A stretch of 15,490 nt of DNA from Dialister sp. (GTDB lineage: Bacteria; Bacillota; Negativicutes; Veillonellales; Dialisteraceae). Positions 8,364 through 13,936 of the stretch are shown piece by piece. The DNA lies in NCBI GenBank assembly GCA_022722495.1, contig JAIJLI010000019.1:1-15490 (forward strand), in the 5' to 3' direction. The translations under genes were made by a program, and so were the position numbers. The notes below the pieces were generated by a model that worked only from the letters and a program-made list of their open reading frames with translations, searched no databases and was not told where the DNA came from. How positions within the stretch are numbered: position 1 is the first letter of the stretch; the number at the start of each line of letters is the position of its first letter.

Positions 8364-8375
8364 AGGAGACAGATA

Positions 8376-8666
8376 ATGCTGGTATTGGTTACTTATGATG
8401 TAAATACTGAGACCAAAGAAGGACGGCGGAGACTGAGAAAAGTCGCTAAAATGTGTGTGAACTTTGGGCAGCGCGTGCAGAATTCTGTATTTGAATGTAT
8501 ATTGGATGCGGCGCAATACGCAGTATTCAAATCCAATCTGACAGAATTAATTGATGAAGAAAAGGACAGTTTGCGGTTTTATCAGTTGGGAAATTCCTAT
8601 AAGAACAAAGTAGAACACCGGGGCGTCCATCCTCAGTTTTCACAGGATGATATTTTGCTTCTATAG
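8376..8666 (+). CDS. cas2: Cas2, adaptation complex subunit
   Basis: Cas2 forms the central dimer that bridges two Cas1 dimers and sets spacer length. The 96-residue protein begins MLVLVTYDVNTET, the classic beta-strand with D8 as the conserved aspartate, and continues with RRRLRKVAKMCVNFGQRVQNSVFEC, typical of subtype I-C Cas2. AAGGAG lies seven bases before the ATG, and the gene starts 12 bases after the cas1 stop. It is the last protein gene before the leader and array. Confidence 0.95.
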   Translation: MLVLVTYDVNTETKEGRRRLRKVAKMCVNFGQRVQNSVFECILDAAQYAVFKSNLTELIDEEKDSLRFYQLGNSYKNKVEHRGVHPQFSQDDILLL

Positions 8667-8852
8667 CAGCTGGTGCGAAGTCATAGTGCTCATAGTTTTT
8701 GTGGAAGTATCGCACCATTGGGAATCGATAAATTTCCTCAAGAACTATACAAATCTTATCGAAATTATCTCATGAAAAGATATTATGCGTTTTTCCATGT
8801 GTTTTTCCTAATGGAAATTACAAAAACAGAGAAGAAATCTCATGTTTTTGCT
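8667..8852 (+). promoter_or_regulatory. CRISPR leader
   Basis: This 186-base A+T-rich stretch between cas2 and the first repeat is the expected leader: it lies on the 5' side of the array, next to the two identical repeats, and contains no credible gene. It should carry sequences that guide Cas1-Cas2 integration and perhaps an array promoter. A perfect 7-bp inverted repeat (TTTCCAT at 8792-8798, ATGGAAA at 8811-8817) lies 36 to 61 bases before repeat 1. I could not find a -35/-10 pair with good spacing, so the array may rely on read-through from the cas operon. Confidence 0.7.
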
Positions 8853-9086
8853 GTCGCTCCCCATGCGGGGGGCGTGGATTGAAATACCGCAGGGAATAGT
8901 GCAAGGCTCAGCGCCTCGCTGTCGCTCCCCATGCGGGGGGCGTGGATTGAAATACTTCTTCTTCCGATTCGACGGATTCCGATTCTTCGTCGCTCCCCAT
9001 GCGGGAGCGTGGATTGAAATACGCCGTTTCTCACAGCCGCAAGTTGCCACCCGCGTCGCTCCCATGCGGGGAGCGTGGATTGAAAT
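8853..9086 (+). CRISPR. Type I-C CRISPR array, 4 repeats and 3 spacers
   Basis: The repeats lie at 8853-8885, 8921-8953, 8989-9020 and 9055-9086. The first two are identical, 33 bases, and begin GTCGCTCCCCATGCGGGG and end CGTGGATTGAAAT, the usual subtype I-C form. The third lacks one G and the fourth lacks one C in the stem, so both are 32 bases. Spacers are 8886-8920 (35), 8954-8988 (35) and 9021-9054 (34). AC follows all four repeats, so the true unit may be 35 bases. The array reads in the same direction as cas1-cas2 with the leader upstream. The downstream end shows no further repeat and runs into a terminator. Confidence 0.96.
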
Positions 9087-9114
9087 ACTGCCGCATAGGT
9101 AGCCTGGAATTGGC

Positions 9115-9146
9115 AATAAAAAAGCCCTGAAGGGGGCTTTTTTATT
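9115..9146. terminator. Bidirectional terminator between the CRISPR array and adh
   Basis: AATAAAAAAGCCC at 9115-9127 pairs with GGGCTTTTTTATT at 9134-9146 around a six-base loop. The stem has a GC core and A/T arms, so a T-run follows it on either strand. It ends the cas/CRISPR transcript on the + strand and the alcohol dehydrogenase transcript on the - strand. Confidence 0.85.
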
Positions 9147-9190
9147 TTTTATCTATAGTTTTTTGATTTTCCGTCAATGCTCTTATTGTC

Positions 9191-10378
9191 TCACAGGGCG
9201 AGGTGGTAGATCTCTTCGAGGTCTTTGGCGGAGAGGCTGACGAAGCCGTGGAGGAGGCCGTCTTTGGCGCCCTTCCATGCGATGGTTTTCTGAGCCATTT
9301 CGGCAAAGCGGGTGTCGTCGATGCCGATTTCTGTGAGGGTGGTCGGGAGGCGGAGCTGTTTCTTGAAGTATTTCCGCAGGCGTTTGATGCCTTTCTGTGC
9401 GATCTTGATGGTGTCCTTGCCTTTGGGGGAGACGCCCATGACGCCTACGGCGAAGCGGGCGATGCGGGGGGCAGTGGTTTCGTCCAGGACGTAGGTGAGG
9501 AAGGCGGGGGTGAGGATGGCGAGGCCGAGGCCGTGGGTGATGTCGTAGTGGGCGGAGAGTTCGTGCTCGATGCCGTGGCAGGTCCAGGAGACGGAATGGC
9601 CGCTGTCGATGAAGTCGTTGATGGCCCAGGAGGCGGTCCAGAGGAGGTCCGCGCGGGCGGCTTCATTGGCAGGGTCGGCCATGGCGATGGGGGCGTCTTT
9701 CATGACGGAACGCATCATGGCTTCCATGTAGGCTTCGGTGGCGGGGAAGGTCTCTTCTTTCTGGAAGTAGACTTCCATGATGTGGGAGAGGATGTCAGCG
9801 GAGCCGCAGGCGGTCTGATAGGCGGGGACGGTGTAGGTGTTTTCGGGGCAGAGGAAGGAGACGGAGGGGCGGAAGGCTTGGGCGGTCCATCCGTATTTTT
9901 CTTCGGTCTCGGGGTTGGTGATGACGGCGCTGGCATTCATTTCGGAGCCGGTCGCGGCGATGGTGGGGATGGTGATGAGGGGGAGGGCGGTGTCGATGGC
10001 GGCGCGGCTTCTGATGAGGTCCCAGGGGTCGGCGTCGTAGGGGGCGCTGCCTGCGATGACTTTGGCGGTGTCGAGGACGGAGCCTCCGCCGAGGGCGAGG
10101 ATGAGGTCCAGGCGTTTTTCGCGTACGAGGCGGATGCCTTCGCGTACGAGGCCGATCTCGGGATTTGGCTTGACGCCGGAGAGGCCGTAGCAGTCGACAT
10201 TGGCTTTGCTGATTTCTGCGAGGACTTTGTCGAAGAGGCCGTTCTTTTTGGCGGAGCTGCCGCCGGTGATGAGGAGGACGCGGCTGCCGAGGCGGCTGAT
10301 CTCTTCGGGAAGGTGGGTGAGCATGCCGTTTCCGAAGTAGACTTTGGTGGGGTTATGGTAGATGAAATCGTGGGTCAT
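9191..10378 (-). CDS. Iron-dependent alcohol dehydrogenase, YqhD/BDH type
   Basis: This is a group III, metal-dependent alcohol/aldehyde oxidoreductase that probably reduces aldehydes with NAD(P)H in the cytoplasm. It has 395 residues, near the family's usual length of about 387-395. An N-terminal Rossmann-like domain carries TGGSS at 38-42 and GGGSVLDTAK at 97-106; ATGSEMN at 142-148 follows. The four metal ligands are in the expected places: D195 and H199 (CGSADILSH), H268 (SWTCHGIEH) and H282 (THGLG), one residue off the E. coli YqhD numbering. The YqhD-like spacing and length favour a butanol dehydrogenase/YqhD relative over FucO or GldA. The substrate and the NADH versus NADPH preference cannot be read from the sequence. 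The start has AGAAAGG seven bases upstream on the minus strand. Confidence 0.92.
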   Translation of the reverse strand: MTHDFIYHNPTKVYFGNGMLTHLPEEISRLGSRVLLITGGSSAKKNGLFDKVLAEISKANVDCYGLSGVKPNPEIGLVREGIRLVREKRLDLILALGGGSVLDTAKVIAGSAPYDADPWDLIRSRAAIDTALPLITIPTIAATGSEMNASAVITNPETEEKYGWTAQAFRPSVSFLCPENTYTVPAYQTACGSADILSHIMEVYFQKEETFPATEAYMEAMMRSVMKDAPIAMADPANEAARADLLWTASWAINDFIDSGHSVSWTCHGIEHELSAHYDITHGLGLAILTPAFLTYVLDETTAPRIARFAVGVMGVSPKGKDTIKIAQKGIKRLRKYFKKQLRLPTTLTEIGIDDTRFAEMAQKTIAWKGAKDGLLHGFVSLSAKDLEEIYHLAL

Positions 10379-10449
10379 GGGGATGCCTTTCTTGTCATGG
10401 GTGATTAGGGAAATGCTGATTGAATCATTTTTCTTTAAACTGGTTTGGT

Positions 10450-10480
10450 GGGTTCTATGGGTTCATAGGGTTCAACGGGG
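10450..10480. repeat. 9-bp tandem repeat (GGGTTCNNN, three units)
   Basis: GGGTTC occurs at 10450, 10459 and 10468 with an exact period of nine, closing with CGGGG. It lies between adh and the 172-residue gene. A four-unit relative lies on the other side of that gene at 11116-11152. Confidence 0.6.
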
Positions 10481-10492
10481 TAGGTGTTCCTT

Positions 10493-11011
10493 TCACTTTT
10501 TCGGCAGACTTGGATTCCTTGTCTCGGCGATCCATTTTGTGAAATCTTCGGGGGAGATGCCGAGGCGTGCTTCTGCCCAGGGTTTCCATTTTTCGGATTT
10601 TTTACGCGCGGCAAGGATGTCTTCCATGGAGGCGCCGGTGTGCTGCTCTAAGAGGTAGGCGAGGCGGAGCCAGTGGTTCGGGTAGCCGTCTTGCAGCAGG
10701 GGGATGGCGCGGTCTTCGGGGATGCCGTAGAAGCGGTGAAGGCGGCGGGCGCGATGGCGCAGGAGGCGTTCTTCGTAGAGCGCAGCGGTGAGACCTAGCT
10801 TTTTCTGGATGCGTCCCCATGGGTCATCTTTCCGCATGTCGAGGATGGTATCGATGGGGACTTCGGCGAGGATGGAGAGAAGGGCGGCTTTGTCGATTTC
10901 AAGGAAACGGAGGCCGCTTGAGAGAAGGGCTTCTGCTTTGTCTTGGGGGATTTCGTACTTGTAGTGGATGCTTCGGACTTGGTCGTCTAATGTGGGTTCG
11001 CTGCGTTTCAT
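10493..11011 (-). CDS. Uncharacterised 172-residue protein with an internal repeat
   Basis: I do not recognise a named family. The protein is predicted to be soluble and mainly helical, with no signal peptide or membrane segment. It contains two copies of one unit, roughly residues 16-82 and 92-162: both show Y-x-IP-x-D-x-A...LL..G, then IL..RK, a tryptophan (W65; W142) and LG (72-73; 150-151). This pattern resembles short helical units in uncharacterised Firmicutes proteins; that comparison is from memory. The start is supported by GAAAGGA seven bases upstream and an extended -10 promoter about 35 bases upstream. It lies in the same direction as adh, 114 bases from it. Tandem 9-bp repeats flank it on both sides. 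The conserved spacing within the protein argues that it is a real gene and not a chance frame. Confidence 0.8.
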   Translation of the reverse strand: MKRSEPTLDDQVRSIHYKYEIPQDKAEALLSSGLRFLEIDKAALLSILAEVPIDTILDMRKDDPWGRIQKKLGLTAALYEERLLRHRARRLHRFYGIPEDRAIPLLQDGYPNHWLRLAYLLEQHTGASMEDILAARKKSEKWKPWAEARLGISPEDFTKWIAETRNPSLPKK

Positions 11012-11046
11012 AGGGGGTTCCTTTCGTGCAATGCATGGTTTTCTCT

Positions 11047-11055
11047 ATTGTAACA
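11047..11055 (-). promoter_or_regulatory. Extended -10 promoter of the 172-residue gene
   Basis: On the minus strand this reads TGTTACAAT: a TGn extension directly joined to TACAAT. It would start transcription about 30 bases before the ATG at 11011. No good -35 is visible, which extended -10 promoters can tolerate. TCTAT/ATAGA half-sites (11044-11048, 11055-11059) straddle it, and a 7-bp hairpin (11073-11091) lies just upstream. Confidence 0.55.
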
Positions 11056-11115
11056 TAGATGGGAGAGGGGATAGAGGGCGTGTTGCCCTCTGATTGTTTG
11101 CGAAAGAGGGGAGCA

Positions 11116-11152
11116 GGTTCTATAGGTTCAATAGGTTCAAGAGGTTCGACGG
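11116..11152. repeat. 9-bp tandem repeat (GGTTCNNNN, four units)
   Basis: GGTTC occurs at 11116, 11125, 11134 and 11143 with an exact nine-base period, ending GACGGGG. It is a relative of the three-unit array at 10450-10480, so the two arrays flank the 172-residue gene. Confidence 0.65.
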
Positions 11153-11159
11153 GGGTGGT

Positions 11160-11187
11160 GCGGCGCATAAAAATAGGGAAGCGCCGC
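11160..11187. repeat. GCGGCGC hairpin element, copy 1
   Basis: GCGGCGC at 11160-11166 pairs perfectly with GCGCCGC at 11181-11187 around an A/T-rich 14-base loop. It is preceded by GGTGGT and followed by GGAGT. A near-identical copy lies at 13648-13675 and a partial one at 13341-13360. Confidence 0.65.
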
Positions 11188-11230
11188 GGAGTTTTAGAAT
11201 ATAGGGTATTCTCGTAAACAATCATTCGCG

Positions 11231-11354
11231 CCCTTTCCTCTGGAAGGGGCAGACGAGCGAAGCGAGGCGGGGTTGGCTTCCCTGAATGTGGGAGTACCGT
11301 TTCACGCGGCCAACCTCCGCCCCTTCGGGGCACCTCCTTCCAAAGGAAGGAGGG
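11231..11354. repeat. Imperfect inverted-repeat element with about 45-bp arms
   Basis: The arm at 11231-11276 (pyrimidine/purine hairpin, CGAAGCGAGG, then GGGTTGGC) is an inverted relative of 11306-11354 (GCCAACC, GCCCC-TTC-GGGGC, then CCTCCTTCC-AAA-GGAAGGAGG). Each arm can fold on itself and the two can pair with each other. The right-arm layout recurs at the end of the window and, in simpler form, at 78-107. Confidence 0.55.
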
Positions 11355-11737
11355 AGAAAAAAGGACTGCATGTATCGTCATAGGTCTATTTGCGGCGAAG
11401 TGGGCGCCTTCTCTGCTATATCCGCTACCCCTGAACCCGCCCCTACCATTTCTTTTCCAGAGGAAAGCGGAGAGGTGCGTGGCACATGTGGGGAAAGCGT
11501 GAGTCCCTGACCGCGAAAGTTCAGGGCTCTCGTGGCGGCTTTGCCGCGATCGATGACTCAGGTCGTAGCTGTTCTGGCATTCGTTATCTCACATACGACG
11601 TTTCTCGCCGCTCAGGATGACGAAACGGGGCGATGTCCGAAGGATGGATGATAGAAGTCAGATATCTGATGTCTCCTAGTCTCCCGGTCTCCTAGTCTAA
11701 ATCCCTAGCTGCTTATCCCTAGTCACCAGCTGCAAGC

Positions 11738-11769
11738 AAAAAGCGCCTCCGTGAGTCGGAGGCGCTTTT
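11738..11769 (-). terminator. Rho-independent terminator of the acyl-CoA synthetase gene
   Basis: GCGCCTCC at 11743-11750 pairs perfectly with GGAGGCGC at 11758-11765 around a seven-base loop. On the minus strand it is followed by five T's, and it begins five bases after the acyl-CoA synthetase stop codon. Four T's on the + strand allow weak activity in the other direction. Confidence 0.88.
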
Positions 11770-11770
11770 C

Positions 11771-13207
11771 TTAGCTGTCGCGGAGGGCGCGTTTCAGGAT
11801 CTTGCCGGTGGCATTTTTCGGAAGTGCGTCCATGGGGATGAAGCGTTTCGGGATCTTGTAGCTGGCGATATTTTTCATCATGTATTTGCGGATCTTGTTT
11901 TCGTCGAAGGTGTAGCCTTCTTTCATGACGACGTAGGCCCAGACGACTTGGCCGCGGAGGGCATCGGGCTGGCCGACGACGGCACATTCTCCGACGCCTT
12001 CGACTTCGTAGATGCAGTCTTCGACTTCGCCGGGATAGATGTTTTCGCCGTTCACGATGATGAGGTCTTTCAGGCGGTCGACGATGTAGATGTAGCGGTC
12101 TTCGTCCATGTAGGCGAGGTCGCCGGTGTGGAGCCAGCCGTCTTCGGTGAGGACTTTCTTGGTTTCTTCCGGTTTGTTCCAGTAGCCCTTCATGACGTTG
12201 TCGCCGCGGACGAGGAGCTCGCCGACGGTGCCGGGGACGTAGGGGCCGTTCATTTCGACGGAGATCATGGCTTCGACGCCGGGGATGGCGGGGCCGCTGG
12301 TCAGGTACTTGGGCTTCGCGGTCGGCAGGACGCAGACGACGGGGGAGGCTTCGGTGAGGCCGTAGCCTTCCTGCACGGGGTGCTTGTAGCGCATGAAGAA
12401 TGCCTGCGCTACGGGCTGCGGGATGGAGGCGCCTCCGGAGATGAAGGTGTGGACGGTCTTCATGAGGGAGGGGTCGCCCTTGCGCGCGAGGAGGTTGTAC
12501 ATCGGTGGAACCATGATGGCGATGGTGACGTCGTATTTCACGATGGTATTGATGATCTCCGAGGGTGTGCGCGAGCGCAGGATGACGATGGTCGAGTGGG
12601 CGTAGAGGCTGCCGTGGACGATGGTGGTCATGCCGTAGCAGTGGAACATCGGTAGGACGCAGAGGACTTTGTCTTCCGGCTTGAAGATGATCCGCGCGGT
12701 GAATTGTTCGACGTTTCTGACGAGGTTTTTGTGTGTCAGCATGGCGCCTTTGGGGCTGCCGGTGGTGCCTGAGGTGTAGATCAGGGCGCATACGTCGTCT
12801 TCGGTGAGGGATGCCGGGAAATCAGGGGCTTCGGGGAGCGGTTCGTTCGATTTCTCATCCAGCTCTTCGATGGAAATCGAAGGGACGGAGACGTCCATGG
12901 GGGTGTCTGTGATGAGGAGAGTGCTTCCCGAGTCTTTCAGGATGTAGTCGACTTCGCGGTCTACGAGGGAGTTGTTCACGGGGACGATGATCGCGCCGAG
13001 GCTCACGACGGCCATGAAGGCGTAGACGAATTCGGCACGGTTCGCGGAGTAGAGGCTGACGCGCTCGCCTTCGCGGACGCCCAGTGCGTAAATGGCATTC
13101 CGGTAGCGGTGGATGGCGTCTTCGAGTGCGCCATAGGTGACGTCGACTTCGCCTGTGAAGGCCAGATGGGATGGATCGGCGCCTTTCATGATTTCATGTA
13201 GGAACAT
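11771..13207 (-). CDS. Acyl-CoA synthetase (AMP-forming), long-chain fatty acid ligase-like
   Basis: This is an ANL-superfamily adenylating enzyme that would activate a carboxylic (probably fatty) acid with ATP and join it to CoA. It has 478 residues, somewhat short for the family (often 500-560), but all core motifs are present: P-loop YTSGTTGSPKGAM at 144-156, YGLTEASP at 282-289, GWLHTGD at 357-363, DRLKD at 377-381 with NGENIYPGEVED next to it, and the C-terminal lysine K469 in NATGK. The N-terminus is compact and starts directly with a substrate-domain helix. The chain-length preference cannot be read. The start has AGAAAGG upstream with a C-rich spacer, and a strong terminator follows the stop. 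Closest family label: long-chain-fatty-acid-CoA ligase; an o-succinylbenzoate-type or other acid ligase is less likely. Confidence 0.9.
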   Translation of the reverse strand: MFLHEIMKGADPSHLAFTGEVDVTYGALEDAIHRYRNAIYALGVREGERVSLYSANRAEFVYAFMAVVSLGAIIVPVNNSLVDREVDYILKDSGSTLLITDTPMDVSVPSISIEELDEKSNEPLPEAPDFPASLTEDDVCALIYTSGTTGSPKGAMLTHKNLVRNVEQFTARIIFKPEDKVLCVLPMFHCYGMTTIVHGSLYAHSTIVILRSRTPSEIINTIVKYDVTIAIMVPPMYNLLARKGDPSLMKTVHTFISGGASIPQPVAQAFFMRYKHPVQEGYGLTEASPVVCVLPTAKPKYLTSGPAIPGVEAMISVEMNGPYVPGTVGELLVRGDNVMKGYWNKPEETKKVLTEDGWLHTGDLAYMDEDRYIYIVDRLKDLIIVNGENIYPGEVEDCIYEVEGVGECAVVGQPDALRGQVVWAYVVMKEGYTFDENKIRKYMMKNIASYKIPKRFIPMDALPKNATGKILKRALRDS

Positions 13208-13233
13208 AGGGGGGACCTTTCTGTGTGTGAAAT

Positions 13234-13266
13234 GTGACTGGTGGCTAGTGGCTGGTGACTAGTCAC
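13234..13266. repeat. CTAGTCACCAGCCAC-type block, inverted copy
   Basis: The reverse complement of these 33 bases matches the tandem block around 13859-13888 almost base for base, differing at two positions across the shared core. The two copies point at each other across the upstream region of the acyl-CoA synthetase gene. Confidence 0.6.
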
Positions 13267-13516
13267 GGGGAATGGTGGCTATGGTTAGCCCTTGGGCTGT
13301 ACAGCCCTTTGATGGCGAATGAAAGCTCTGCCCGAAGGAGAAATGGTGGTACGGCGCATAAATCGAGGGCGCATGCCCCATTTTTTCTGGCAAACACAGC
13401 CTGACAAGCGACGTTTTCCGTCGGGTGCAAGGCGTGATGCGCATAGGCGTTTTTCAAAACGTCAAACCGGAGGGAGCCTTCTTCGGCAACATTTTTATTA
13501 TGAATTTATCTTATCT

Positions 13517-13546
13517 ATTGTAACAGATAACGCGTGATGGGTTCAA
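13517..13546 (-). promoter_or_regulatory. Probable promoter of the acyl-CoA synthetase gene
   Basis: On the minus strand TTGAAC (13541-13546) and TACAAT (13517-13522) are 18 bases apart, and TGT precedes the -10 as an extended element. TCTATTGTAACA here is identical to the promoter of the 172-residue gene (11044-11055). A perfect inverted repeat TTATCT/AGATAA (13511-13516, 13525-13530) spans the -10 and could be an operator. The long distance to the ATG at 13207 (about 300 bases) leaves room for another promoter. Confidence 0.5.
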
Positions 13547-13647
13547 GGTGGGATGCGGCACGCCCGTGGGGCGTGCTTCTTGATGGCGGATGAAGGCTCG
13601 GCTCGGCTCGAATGAGGAATTAGAAATGAGAAATGCGAAATGGTGGT

Positions 13648-13675
13648 GCGGCGCATAAAAATATAGAAGCGCCGC
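13648..13675. repeat. GCGGCGC hairpin element, copy 2
   Basis: GCGGCGC at 13648-13654 pairs with GCGCCGC at 13669-13675. The element and its flanks (GGTGGT before, GGAGT after) match 11160-11187 with two changes in the loop. Confidence 0.65.
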
Positions 13676-13789
13676 GGAGTAAAATAATGGCGATGCCCGA
13701 AGGGAAGTGGACAGCAGGTTTCCTGTTTGGAATTTCCAAACGTTGACCGCCAGAACGCGAATGACAAAGATTTCTCGCTGGCGCTCGAA

Positions 13790-13813
13790 ATGACGATATG
13801 ACGATATGACGAT
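13790..13813. repeat. 8-bp tandem repeat, three units of ATGACGAT
   Basis: Three exact copies of ATGACGAT are followed by ATGA. The array extends from a diverged copy (13766-13800) of the right arm of the 139-350 element, whose own end reads ATGACGATACGAG, so it looks like slippage expansion of that end. Confidence 0.7.
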
Positions 13814-13860
13814 ATGAGGGTCTGACGGCTGATGTCTCCTAATCCCTAGCCACTCATCCC

Positions 13861-13902
13861 TAGTCACCAGCCACTAGTCACCAGCCACCAGCCACCAGCC
13901 AC
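13861..13902. repeat. 14-bp and 7-bp tandem repeats (TAGTCACCAGCCAC, CAGCCAC)
   Basis: Two exact 14-base units at 13861-13874 and 13875-13888 are followed by two exact copies of their last seven bases at 13889-13895 and 13896-13902. The array is directly followed by TTCTAATTCCTCATT, whose inverted copy lies at 13611-13625. Confidence 0.75.
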
Positions 13903-13936
13903 TTCTAATTCCTCATTCCTCATTTCTTCCCCTATA

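Larger units (their letters stand above)
11012..11770. other. Intergenic region packed with hairpins and repeats
   Basis: About 760 bases without a credible gene; the open frames crossing it are shadows or run through repeats. From left to right it holds the promoter of the 172-residue gene, a perfect 7-bp hairpin at 11073-11091, 9-bp tandem repeats, the GCGGCGC hairpin at 11160-11187, a large inverted repeat at 11231-11354, small hairpins at 11505-11526 (CCCTGA/TCAGGG) and 11535-11547 (GCGGC-TTT-GCCGC), a GGCGATGTCCGAA word at 11629-11641, a CCCTAGTCACCAGC word at 11717-11730 shared with 13858-13871, and the acyl-CoA synthetase terminator. Confidence 0.6.

Noticed and set aside
8718..8751. 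A TTGGGA/TATACA promoter pair in the CRISPR leader
   Set aside because: The 22-base spacing is too long for a normal sigma-70 promoter.
8808..9116. Open frames across the CRISPR array on both strands with repeated protein segments
   Set aside because: The repeated peptides are translated CRISPR repeats.
9087..9120. A possible fourth spacer after the last repeat
   Set aside because: It begins with AC like the spacers, but no repeat follows and the sequence runs straight into the terminator.
586..9146. A novel or variant CRISPR-Cas subtype
   Set aside because: Gene content, order, protein sizes and repeat form are those of canonical type I-C; I see no added or replaced gene.
9203..10408. A 401-codon open frame antisense to the alcohol dehydrogenase
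   Set aside because: It is extremely rich in Gly, Asp, Glu, Ala and Val, the usual shadow of a G/C-ending gene, with no recognisable domain.
10899..11381. A 160-codon minus-strand frame with a Glu-Pro-Ile/Leu repeat
   Set aside because: The repeat comes from translating the 9-bp tandem DNA repeat; the frame also runs through hairpins and the start of a better-supported gene.
11697..12791. A 364-codon open frame in another frame of the acyl-CoA synthetase gene
   Set aside because: It is Arg/His/Pro-rich with no domain, while the true frame carries every adenylation motif.
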